DNA from: Vanilla planifolia
Lineage: Eukaryota; Streptophyta; Magnoliopsida; Asparagales; Orchidaceae
Assembly: GCA_023846275.1 (NCBI GenBank)
Contig: JAIUJO010000233.1
Location: 77,001-141,000, forward strand
Length of the DNA stretch: 64,000 nt
Reading direction: 5' to 3'
In this document: in pieces, positions 53,342 to 64,000 of the stretch
Numbering within the stretch: position 1 is the first letter of the stretch
Layout: each line of letters begins with the position of its first letter
Translations under genes and position numbers: made by a program
The notes under the pieces: generated by a model
Database searches by the model: none
The model's input: the letters and a program-made list of their open reading frames with translations, nothing else
Told to the model about the DNA's origin: nothing

Positions 53342-55822
53342 AGTTACCTAGATATATAACCGTTAAGTAAAATTTAATAGCAACAAATCTTTTAAAAATA
53401 AATATTTAATTGGATAGAGTTTTTTATGGTGAGTTAAATGACATTTGATTTGTCCAAATCCAACCTCATTTAGGATTACTATGAATAACCATAGTAATTA
53501 AAAAAATAATAAAAACCTTTCTTTTAATTATGCATGAACATATTTTAAAACTAAAATGAGATAAATTAAAGTAACATAATATAAACAAATCAAATATAGA
53601 TGAAAATCATGTGACAAAAGATTTAAAGTTAATAGTAGCATAACCACATAAAATAATTAAAAAATTAAGTTAATTACAAGGAAACATTTCATGCATCAAA
53701 ATTAAAGATATCAAGTACAACATCTGTGAGTATTAAATCAGGTAAAAATTGAAATGTTTCAAAAAACACACAAAAACCTTTTATAGATAAAATATTTATC
53801 AAAATTGGAAGAAATTATTTTGGAAAAATCACATTAAGACTAGTCCAACAACATATGTCTCAATTGGATAGAATCTTGTTTGCAATTTTTTCAATTTCCT
53901 AAAGAAAATGAGAAAAAATAATAATAATATCATATTTTAAAATTTAGCATTCATTTATTGAAGTTGAATTGAGATAAATTTAAGAAAAATAATATAACCA
54001 AATTAGAGTATTGTAAATGTAACATGAGAGGAGATTTGGACTTTCATAGAAATAGAACAAAATTGATGGCAAAAGGTTGGTCAAATGAGTTAACTTGCAT
54101 AGGAAAATTTAGTTCATAAATAAAAAAAAATAAAGAATAACATCCTTAATTTCCGAATAAGCTAAAAATCTAAATTTTCTCAGACAACTAGATAAATTTC
54201 CAAAAACAAAAATAATTTAAACTATGGAAATAATTATTTGATTAGGTAGAGCTCATTGACAAAAGGCTAAAGATGTTTTTTTATCCAATCTAACATCATT
54301 TGGAATTTTATGAATTACAAAAAAAAAAAGAATAAATAATAATAAATTTAATTTTTAATATTAAATATTTATTAAAGTTGAAATGAAATAAATTAAAGTG
54401 ACATAACATTAATAAGCCAAAGTGATCTAAAAGTTGCATGATGAGAGATTTAGAGTTAAACACCAATATAACTAAATCTAAGCAAAAACTTTGAAGAAAT
54501 GAAGTAAATTGTGTGGGAAAGTTGTATGCCAAGACATGAAGGGCATCAAGTATAACTTCCTAGATCATTAAATATGGCACATATTAAAATGTCTCTAAAG
54601 TAGCAAAAACACTACAAAATTAAATTTTTAAAAAGAAAGAATGCTTATTAAGTTGGACATTACTCATCAAAACATATCAAATGATGTTTATTTTGGATTC
54701 TTTAAATATTATTTATAATTACTATGAATTTCCAAAATTTAAGAGTATCAATAAAAATAAATGTTTACATTTATATAACATAAATATATTGTAAAGCTGA
54801 AAGGATATAAATGGAAGTAATATAATACAAAGAAATAAAAGTGATATAAAGGATATAAGAGAGAAGAACTATAGTTTCACTACAATATAACAATTTAGAT
54901 AAAAAAACGTTTAAGAAATAAGATAAATTATATGGAAAAGTTGCACACATAGTTAGTTAGGTAAATGCTAATACCATCCTTAATCATCAATCTTAAATAA
55001 AACAATTTTATTGAACATTTAACTTGATAGTGCTCATTGAAATGAGTCCAATAATGTTTGTTTCATTTTTATTAGATTTTGTTTTAAATTACAAAACTAA
55101 ATAAGCATAGATTATAATAAATTATTATTTTAGTTTTAAATAAATATATAAACCTTACCAAATGAAAGTGATGTATATGTCACACAAGAAGAGAATCAGA
55201 GATTTGTAGAAAGAAAATCAAATTTTAAAAATTTCAAGAAAAGAGCGAAATTATAGATGAAAGTGATAGTCCAAGACACCATGAAGATTAACTGGAACAT
55301 CCTTAAACCTCAAATCTAGTAAAATCCTAAATGACTTATAAACCTTACCAAAACTATTTCAAATAAAATATTTACAAATATAGAAAGGAATATTTAATTG
55401 GATAATACTCAAAAATATGAGTCCAACTTTGTTCACTTCATCTAGATAAGATCGTCCTTGGAATTATTATACATTATCAAATTAAATAAGCATAAATAAT
55501 AATAATTTATTATTTTAATAGTGTAAATAGATATTAAAACTAAAATAAGATATATTAAAGTAATTTAATATAACTAATAAAATAAATGTATTGCTCAAAT
55601 AATAACTTATTTAGAGTTAAATTTTTATATTAAAAAATTAAAGTAAAAAAATTAAAAAAATGAGTTAAGTTGTATGTGTAATTTACATTCCAATATTCTA
55701 AAAAGATTGAGTATAACATGATTGTTAAATCAACAAGAATTGAATGCCTAAAAAATTATGCAAAAATCATAAAAATAAAATATTTTTAAAATATGAGTAA
55801 ACAAATAGTTAATTGGATATAG

Positions 55823-55836
55823 CTCATCAAGATGAG
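55823..55836. repeat. CTCATCnnGATGAG dyad beside the landmark (example)
   Basis: CTCATCAAGATGAG: six-base arms with a two-base centre, just before the landmark of a reversed unit. Other good copies are 22406-22419 (CTCATTGAGATGAG), 32139-32152 (CTCGTCGAGATGCG) and 47025-47038 (CTCATCTCGATGTG, forward block). The centre often holds the CpG-containing word TCGA or its decay products. Confidence 0.75.
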
Positions 55837-56524
55837 TTGAACAACATTTTTTTGTCTCGATCAATCCTTATTTTGAATTATTAAGAATTATAAAAGCTAA
55901 AAAAGATAAATTGAACTAACATAACAAAACTAAATCGAAGTAATGTAAAGGTCACATGTAAAATTTTTTGTGACAAAGGAGCATAACAAAATTAAATAAA
56001 ATATTTGAATAAATAAGAAATTGTACAAGAAAAGTAGCATTCCAAGATACTAAAAAGATCTAGAGTAACATCCTCAATAGTCAAATTAGGTAAAAAAATA
56101 ATATATTTAGTAATTTTAAAAATGATTTTTTAACTTGATAGAGATCTACAAGTCAAGTCCAACGATGCTTCTTTCTCCCCAACTATACGAATGTTTAAAA
56201 TTAATACAAAATATGAAAATAAATAAATATAAATAATTAAATGATATTATTATGAAATTATGTTGGTATACATATGAAATTCAAGTAAGACAATTGAAGC
56301 AATGTGATATAACAAAACAAAAGTTATATAAAAGATAAATTATAGTTTCGTTTCAGTATAACCAATTCAAACAAAATAATTTCAAAAAATAAGATAAACT
56401 ATATAAAAACTTTATATTCTAGAATACTAAGAAGACTGAGTCTAACATCACGCATTATCAAATTATGTTTGATTTAAAAAATCATTAAAAAAAGAAACAA
56501 TCAAAGAAAATAAAATATTCAAGT

Positions 56525-56545
56525 TATAGAAATGTGATCAATTGT
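56525..56545 (-). repeat. Monomer with AAAATGA-type internal deletion
   Basis: TTATAGAAATGTGATCAATT joins the ATAAAAATGA end of one segment to the GAGATAAATTG start of another. The landmark and AT core are skipped, as at 16,768. The following TAATGTTGTATAACAAAATC and GAGAGGAGATATAGAGC are in normal order. Confidence 0.7.
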
Positions 56546-59342
56546 AGTAATGTTGTATAACAAAATCAAGGTAATGTAAATATCCCATGAGAGGAGATAT
56601 AGAGCGAAACAGTAATATAACTAAATCCAATGAATAAATTTAGAGAAAGGGGGATAAATTACTTAACAAAATTGTATTCTAAGATACTTAGAGATCTATA
56701 TTAGCATCGACAATAATAAAATCAAGAGTGAATTAAAATGTCTCACAAATTTTGCCAAAATACTAGAAAATAATGTATTTAAGTCAATTAAATCTTGATA
56801 ATAATTACTAAAAATTACCAAAGTAAAAAAGTATACGTAATCCTCAACACTAAGTAAATAAAGATAACAAATCTTAAATGAGATAAATTTAAACAATATG
56901 ATATAACTTATTTAATGAGATAAAGATTTCACAAGTGGAGAATTAGTGTTTCTTTGGGGTTGCATTCAAAGATATTACCTAGATCATTTGTAAAATCGTT
57001 TGTTATAAAATTAGGTTTGAAATAAAGGTTAGTAAATTGTGCAAAAATTCCTAAAACATATTGTATCACAAAATATAAAAATGAATGTTGAATTTGATTA
57101 TGTTCACTGAGTTGAGTGTAATTACATTTGTTTCATCTTTACTAGATCTCATTTAAAATTACTATAAATTTCCAATGTAAATAGTTATATATGATAATAA
57201 ATTATTAATTTAATATTAGGCTAACAAAAAATAAAAATAAAATATGATAAATTAAAGCAATCTAATATAACAAATTCAAAGAAATATAAACTTAAAATGA
57301 GAGGATATCTAGAGATACATAGTAATATGACAAAAGGAGTGTAAAAAATTTGAAGGAATACTATATATTTTAAGAGAAAATTAAACACAAAGATGTTGAA
57401 GAGATCGAGTGCAACATACTCAATTATCAAATCAAGTACAAGTCAAAATGATCTATTGAGCAAGCTAAAATATTTGGAAAAAAAATAAAAATGAGGAAAT
57501 GAATAGTTAATATGATAGATATTATCAAAAGAGTCGAATGGCATTTGTTATGCCTTAATCAGCCTTGTTTGGATTTATTGTGGACTACCAAAATAAATAA
57601 GTGAAAAATAATTTTTTTTAATATTAAATAAATTATACTAAATCATGAAGGACACAAAATGAAGTAGCACACTCAAACAAAACAATAGTATTGAATGGCC
57701 AAACGAAAGAAAAATTTGAACTAAATAAAAATACTATCAAATAAAATAAAAAAGTATAAATAAATATTAAATTAGATAAAGCTAGTCCAGATGACTTGAA
57801 TGATGTTTATTTCATCTCAATAAGACCATTTTAGAAATAATATGAATTAAAAAATTTACTAATGATAAATAAAATAAATTATTTTTTATATATTTATTAA
57901 CTAATTATTAAAGCTAAAATGAAATAAATTGAAGCAAAGTAATCAAATCAAAGTGAAAAAAGTTAAGAAAAGGGATATATTATAATAAAAAGTTACATTC
58001 TCTATTACCAAAATATCGAATGTAGAAACCTCAATGATCAAATCAAGTAAAAATCAAAATATCTCATAAAGATTTCCAAAACTCTATAAAATAAAATATC
58101 TATAAATAAAAAAATAAATATTTAATTAGTAAGTGTTTTCGAGATGAGTCCAACATCATTTGTTTCATCATCATTAGACCTATTTTGAAATTGCTATGAA
58201 TTATAATAGTAAATAAGCATAAATAATAACAAATTACTACTTTGATAATACTTAAATATAAAATATTACTAAAATGAAGTATATTTAAGCAATCCATTAT
58301 AAAAAATCAAAGTGATGTAAAAAGTAATATGAGAGGAGAATTTTAGCTAGAAAGTAATATAACAAAATAAAATTAAAAATTTGAAAAATTTAGACGAACT
58401 TTAAGTTAAAGTTGCAATATAAGATACTAAGGAGATTAATTGTATCCTCATCAATAGTAAAATGAAGTATGAATTAAAATACCTCACAAATGATGCTATG
58501 TTCATTTAAAATAAAATATTTAAAAAATATGAAGGGGATTATTTAATTGAACAAATGTTATTGAGTTTAGTCGAATAGCATTTATTTTTCTACATCAGGA
58601 CTCATTTGGAATTATAGTTAATTATAATAACAATTAAGAAAGAATGAGAATAAATTATTTTATTAATTTAAGAAAATATATATTAAAATTAAAAATGAGA
58701 TAAATCAAATAAATGTAATATAACCAAATGAAATAAAAAAATTGGTCACACAAGGCTAGATTTGGGCCAACAATATTGTATAACAAAAGCAAAATAAAAC
58801 ATTTAAATAAAATTTAGATTGAATGAGAAAGTTGTATTCACAGGTATTAAAGAGAGCTAGAGTCTTTTTCTCAATAGTAAAATCTAGTGTGAATCAAAAT
58901 AACTAGTAAAGCTTACTAAAATCATAGAAAATTAAAATATTTAAAACTTAAATAAATATTTAACTCCTAGAGATCATCAAGGTTGTCAAGTTTTTTCCAA
59001 CAGCAGTTGCTTTGTCTCCACTGGACCACGTCGAGAAATGATATGAATTATAAAAATAAATTATTATTTTTATATTATGTAAATATATATTTATGTTGAA
59101 AAGAGATAAATTGATGCATTGTTATATCTAAATTAGATTAATGTAAACATCACTTAATTAGGGAATTATAGTTTAATACTAATATAACTAAATCAAAAAA
59201 ATTGAGAAAAGGAAGGAAATTATGTTAATTTAACTTTCCAAAATACTAAGAAGACTAAGCATAACATTCTTGATTATCAAATCAGGTTTGAATCGAAATG
59301 ATTAGTAAAACATGCAAAACAAAAAAATAAAATATTAAAAAT

Positions 59343-59365
59343 GTTAAAATATGAAAAATTCAAGT
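59343..59365 (-). repeat. Monomer with AAAATGA-type internal deletion
   Basis: AAAATATGAAAAATTCAAGT replaces the usual path through landmark and AT core; the unit then continues with TAATGTAGTACAACCAAATT. The junction words are decayed but occur at the same monomer points as at 16,768 and 56,535. Confidence 0.6.
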
Positions 59366-61999
59366 AATGTAGTACAACCAAATTAAAGTGATGTAATTGT
59401 CACATGGTTTAAGATTTAGAGTTTAATTGTAATAGAGTTGAAACAAAACAAAAATTTTGAAGAAAGTAATATAAATTGTGTAGCAAAGTTGCATTCCATA
59501 TATATTGAAGAGATATAGAGTAGACTCAACCTTCAAATCTATTACAAACTAAAATGACACATATTACTTAGTAAAATTTATAAAATGATACATTTGAAAT
59601 TTAAAAATGAATTATTGTGTATAGTTTTTCCAGACTCATCTAATTATGTTTGTTTTATCTCAATTAGATCTCATTTTGAATTACTACAAATTATGAAGTA
59701 AAAAGCCATAAATAATAAAAAATTATTTTTTAAATATTAAGTTAACATATATAAACCCTTCAATGTGATAAAGTAAAACACTGTAATCTAACCAAATAAA
59801 AGTGATACAAAGGTCTCATGATAGAAGAATAAGTTTTTCCTAGTAATGTAACGAAGTGAAACTGAAAACTTAATGCAAATAATATTAATTATATAACAAA
59901 AGTGCATTCTAAGTCACCAAGGCAATCGACTGTAACATCTTTTATCATAAAATCATATACCAATTGAAAGGGCTTTGCAAAGGGAACAAAAACCAAGGAT
60001 TATAAAAAAAATATATATATTAAAAAAATTAATTTGATTGAGGTCATTTAGATTAATGTAAGAACATTAGCTTTATCTCAATTTGAGTTTGTTTGTAATT
60101 ACTAAAAATTACTAAATTATATAAACATAATTAATATTAAATTAATATTTTGATATTATTTAATTATATAGTGAAGCCAAATGAGATAAAATGAAGAAAT
60201 TCGATACTGCAAATTAAAAGCATTATAAAAGTACCACAAGAGGATATTTTGAGATATAGAGAAATATAAGAAAGTTTAAGCAGCACAATTTGAAAAAATA
60301 TGATAAATTGTATATTCAAAGATACTTAAAACATCAAGTGTAACACCCCTAATGATAAAATTAGGTGCAAATTAAAAAATCATGTAAAGCATAAAAAATG
60401 CTAGAAATAGAATATTAAAAATGTGGAATTCAATATTTAATTTGATAGAGATTATCTAGAATAGTCTAAAGACATTTGTCATTTCATTATCAAAACTCAT
60501 TTAAAATTATTATAAATTGCTAAATAAAATAAGAATAAAAAATAATGAACTATTTTTTATTAAGTAAAGATGTATTAAATTTTAAAAAATTAAACCAATA
60601 TAGTTCAACTAAGTGAAATTAATGTAAATGTCAACAGTCAAGAGATTTAAAGTTACAAAATAATTGAACTAGGTCAAAGCAAAAAATTTGAAGAGTAGAG
60701 ATAAATTATGTGAGCAAGATTGAAATAAAAAGAAACTACAAAGATTGAATATAACATCCTTAATAATCAACCAATGCATGAATCAAAATATCACATAAAA
60801 GGTTTTAAAACACTAAAAATAAAAAATATATAGATAAAACATTGAATATTTAGTTGGAGAGAGTTTGTTAAACTAACTTTGATAACTTTTATTTTGTCTC
60901 GATCAAACCATGTTTAGAATTAGTGCAATTGTAGTCCCAGCTAAGCATAAATAATGTCAAATGATTATTTTGATATTTAGTATATTTAAAATTAGTCTAA
61001 AATAAACTTTATTTAATTAATTAAATATAAAAAAATAAAAGTGATGTAAGTGTCACAAAAAAATACAAATGGTGTTACATAGTAATATAACCAAATAAAG
61101 GAAAATTTTTCATAATTGAGATAAATTGTAGAGACATGTATTGAAAGTTACCTAGGAGATGAGGTATAATATCAATGATAGTCAATATATGATGCAAATA
61201 AAAATTACTCAAAAAATGCGGCAAAAATTATCGAAACAATAATCTAAAAACATAGAAATGATGGCTTAATTAAAAATCTCACTAAGACTAGTCCAATAAC
61301 ATTTGTTTCTTGTTCATTGGATGTCAACTAAAATTATCATCAATTATCATAAAAATCAGCATAAATGATAATAAATTATTATTTTAATTTAAACTAAACA
61401 TATATATTAAATCTAAAATAGATCAATTAAAAAATATAATATAAACAAATCAAATTGATGTATAGGTCACTTGAGAGTACATATAGTGTTACCATTCAAT
61501 ATAACAAAATCGTAGTTAAACATTTGTATAATAGAGAAATTACATGAATCAAAATAATTTGTAAAGCATGCTAAAGTCAAAAAAAAATTTAAAAATTAAA
61601 ATTAAATATTTAAATTCATAGAGCTTATCAAGTAGAGTCCTATAATGATTATTTGCCCTGATTGGGCCTTAACAGGAGTTAGTATAAATTTCAAAAGTAA
61701 ATCAGTTTAAATAAGAATAAATTATAATTTTTAATGTTATTTAAATTAATATTAAAACATAAATGGGATAAGTAAATGCAATATAATATTGAAAAATAAA
61801 AGTGATGTAAAGCACAAATGAGAGAGTAATTAGGGTTTCATTATAGTATAATAAAATCACGGCCCAACACCTGAATTATGATAATTGTTTGGAAAATTTC
61901 AATTACAAGATAATAAGATGATTGAGTGCAACATCTTCTATCAAAAAATTAAGTTCGGATTGAAATGTCATGTAAAAACAAAAAAATGGTAAAAATTGA

Positions 62000-62045
62000 A
62001 TATTAAAAAATGAGAAAATAAAATAAATAAAATGAATGAAGCATA
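62000..62045 (-). repeat. Monomer with AAAATGA-type internal deletion
   Basis: GAATATTAAAAAATGAGAAA passes through AAATAAATAAAATGAATGAA straight to GCATAACAAAATAAAAGC. The landmark and the conserved GGAATTACTATGAATTACC segment are missing. The exact junction is blurred by repeated AAAT words. Confidence 0.6.
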
Positions 62046-64000
62046 ACAAAATAAAAGCAATAAAAGTGACACATGAGAGGAGATTGAGTTAAAGAGTGAT
62101 ATAACTAAATTAAAAAAAATTGAAGAAAATTAGATAAATTGTATCGCAAGTTTTAATCAAAGATATTGAGGAGATCGGGAATAACAGTATGTTACATCAA
62201 ATAAGGTACAAACTAAGATTCTCCTAAAACATTGCAAAACATTAAAAAATAATATCTTTTAAAATTCCAAAAAAATTTAATTATATAAAACACATCTAGA
62301 TGAGCCTAATGATGCTTTTATTTGCTATTTTTTTATCATTCCCCATTAGGAATTATTATGAATTAGAAGTAAATAACCAAGAATAATAATTGCTTTATTT
62401 TTACAATACTAAATAATTATGTAGTGAATCATAAATGATATAAATTGAAGTAATATATTAGTATAACCACCTGAATGTAACGTTACCATATTGAAGAAAA
62501 TTTTTAATAAATGGCATAAATTTATATTGAAGTTATTTGTTATAGCACTTTGATGATCAAGTGTAACATCCTCTATTATCAAACTAGGTATAAATTTAAA
62601 ATACTCATAAAGCATGTTAAGACCTTAAAAGTTAAAAAAAATCTAAAAATATTGAAAGTAAATTTTTCTTAGAAATACTTAACTAAACAAATTAAAGAAA
62701 ATATAGTTACGATAAGTTAGAATTACTCGAAATTACAAAACTAAAAATGTATAAATAATGATAGGTTATTGTTTTGATATTATGTAAATATATAATAAAG
62801 TTGAAATGAGATAAATTGAAGAAATAAAATATTGTGATATTAAAGGAATGTAAGAGTAATATAAGAGGATATTTAGAGTATCATATCAATATAAAAAATC
62901 AAGATAAAAAATTAAAGGAAACATGATATATTTTTTAAGAAAATTACATTAAAATCTACTAAGAAGATCTAGTGCAACATTCTTAATCATGAAATTAATT
63001 ATGAATTGAAAAGTGACATAAAGCCTTCCAAAATAATAGAAAATAAAATATTAGAAAATATTAGGATGAATATTTAATTTTATAGAAATTATCTACATAA
63101 GTCGAACGACGTTTCTTATGTCTCTTTGGGACCCCATTTGAAATACTATGGATTACCGAGTAAAAAAGCATAAATAATAATAAATTATTTCAATATTAAG
63201 TAAAGATGTACTAAATCTGAAACAAGACAAACTAAACGAATGTATATTAACCATAGCTTTACGATGGATGGACAAACAAAGGAGATTTAGAGTTACATAG
63301 TAATATAACCAAATAAATGTGAAAAACATGAAAAAATAAGATATTGTACAAGAAAAGTTTTTCTTGGTTTCCAAGGATATTTATAGTAATATAATTGATT
63401 GCAAAATAAGGCACAAATCAAAATGACTACAAAAATGTTAAAAGCTATAGAAAATTTTTTTAGTAAATTAAAAAATAAATATTTAATTCAATAAAACACA
63501 TTACATGAGACCAACAACTTTTGCTTTGTTAAGACCAAGCCTTGTTTTTAATTGATACAAATTAGTAATGCTAATAAAAATAAATAATAGTAAATTACTA
63601 TTTTATATTAAGTAAATATATATCAAGACTAAAATGACAGAAGTGAAGTGATGCAATCCAACCAAGTCAAAGCAATGTAAAGGCCACACATGATGAGATG
63701 TATAGTTACATAGTAATAGAAAAACTCAAAGCAAAGAAATTGAAGAGAAGAAACAAATTGTATAAGAAATTGGTTCTTCAAGGTATCATAGAGATCGACT
63801 GTAACATATAATTTTGTCAAATCAAGAATTAATCAAAATATCACCTGAAGAGTGCCATATCAATAGAAAATAAAATATTTATCAATAAAAAAAATTATTT
63901 ATTTAAAAGGATTCACTGAGCTTTGTCCAATGATTTTTTCTTATCACAAAAATGCCACACTAGGAATTACTACAAGTAACAAAAGTAAATAGCCATAATT

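Larger units (their letters stand above)
53336..64000 (-). repeat. Satellite block B2, reverse orientation, runs off the window
   Basis: Reversed monomers to the window end. Landmarks lie near 53440, 53850, 54280, 54700, 55050, 55430, 55845, 56165, 56795 (decayed), 57125, 57545, 57805, 58160, 58575, 59000, 59640, 60060, 60475, 60890, 61300, 61640, 62310, 62690 (decayed), 63110, 63520 and 63930. Units near 56535, 59350 and 62030 have lost the landmark through the same AAAATGA-type deletion. The first unit after the flip is short, lacking the CCAAGATACTAAGG segment. The last unit is cut by the window edge. Frames at 54308-54532, 56696-56896, 57221-57430, 58100-58297, 62409-62615, 63153-63374 and 63629-63820 are repeat translations. 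Confidence 0.9.

Noticed and set aside
1..64000. CRISPR array, because of regular repeats
   Set aside because: The period is about 400 bases and the whole unit repeats with drift; there are no short identical repeats separated by unique spacers.
1..64000. AT-rich organellar, insect symbiont or Plasmodium-like coding DNA
   Set aside because: There is no coding frame longer than 91 codons in 64 kb and no rRNA or tRNA seen; the sequence is explained by one repeat family.

Overview
I see no gene in this window. Essentially all 64 kb is one very AT-rich, old and strongly diverged tandem repeat (a satellite-type array). The monomer is about 390-425 bases when intact. About 160 units can be followed by eye from one landmark: the motif GATGAAACAAATG in one orientation, or its complement CATTTGTTTCATC in the other. 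It is flanked by other short conserved words such as CCAAGATACTAAGGAGATCG, TAATATAACCAAATCAAAG and GGAATTACTATGAATTACC. The family is not one I can name. Long AT-rich monomers, kilobase-scale arrays, simple-repeat expansions and eroded CpG sites point to eukaryotic nuclear heterochromatin. A plant is my first guess, with low confidence. Nothing looks bacterial, viral or organellar.

Layout: block A1 (1 to about 6,125) has the monomer in the orientation I call forward. Block B1 (about 6,126 to 41,236) has it reversed. Block A2 (about 41,244 to 53,335) is forward again, and block B2 (about 53,335 to the end) is reversed. Both window edges cut through a monomer, so the array continues on both sides. 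If A2 is flipped back, its far end joins the left flank of B1 in correct monomer phase. The simplest reading is therefore a B array carrying a roughly 12-kb inversion, plus one further switch at 6.1 kb.

The array has changed mainly by small internal deletions. Two classes recur. One lies between two copies of TAATATAACCAAATCAAAG about 60 bases apart inside the monomer. The other lies between two AAAATGA words about 160-170 bases apart. Several other units are truncated, and simple repeats have grown inside units at fixed monomer positions. All open frames are short (91 codons at most). Most lie on the strand that follows monomer orientation and spell out the same degenerate peptide, so they are satellite translations rather than separate genes. 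I found no tRNA, rRNA, transposon ends, LTRs, CRISPR array or recognisable protein domain. Unit positions, junctions and 'consensus' statements are by eye, accurate to roughly 10-20 bases.
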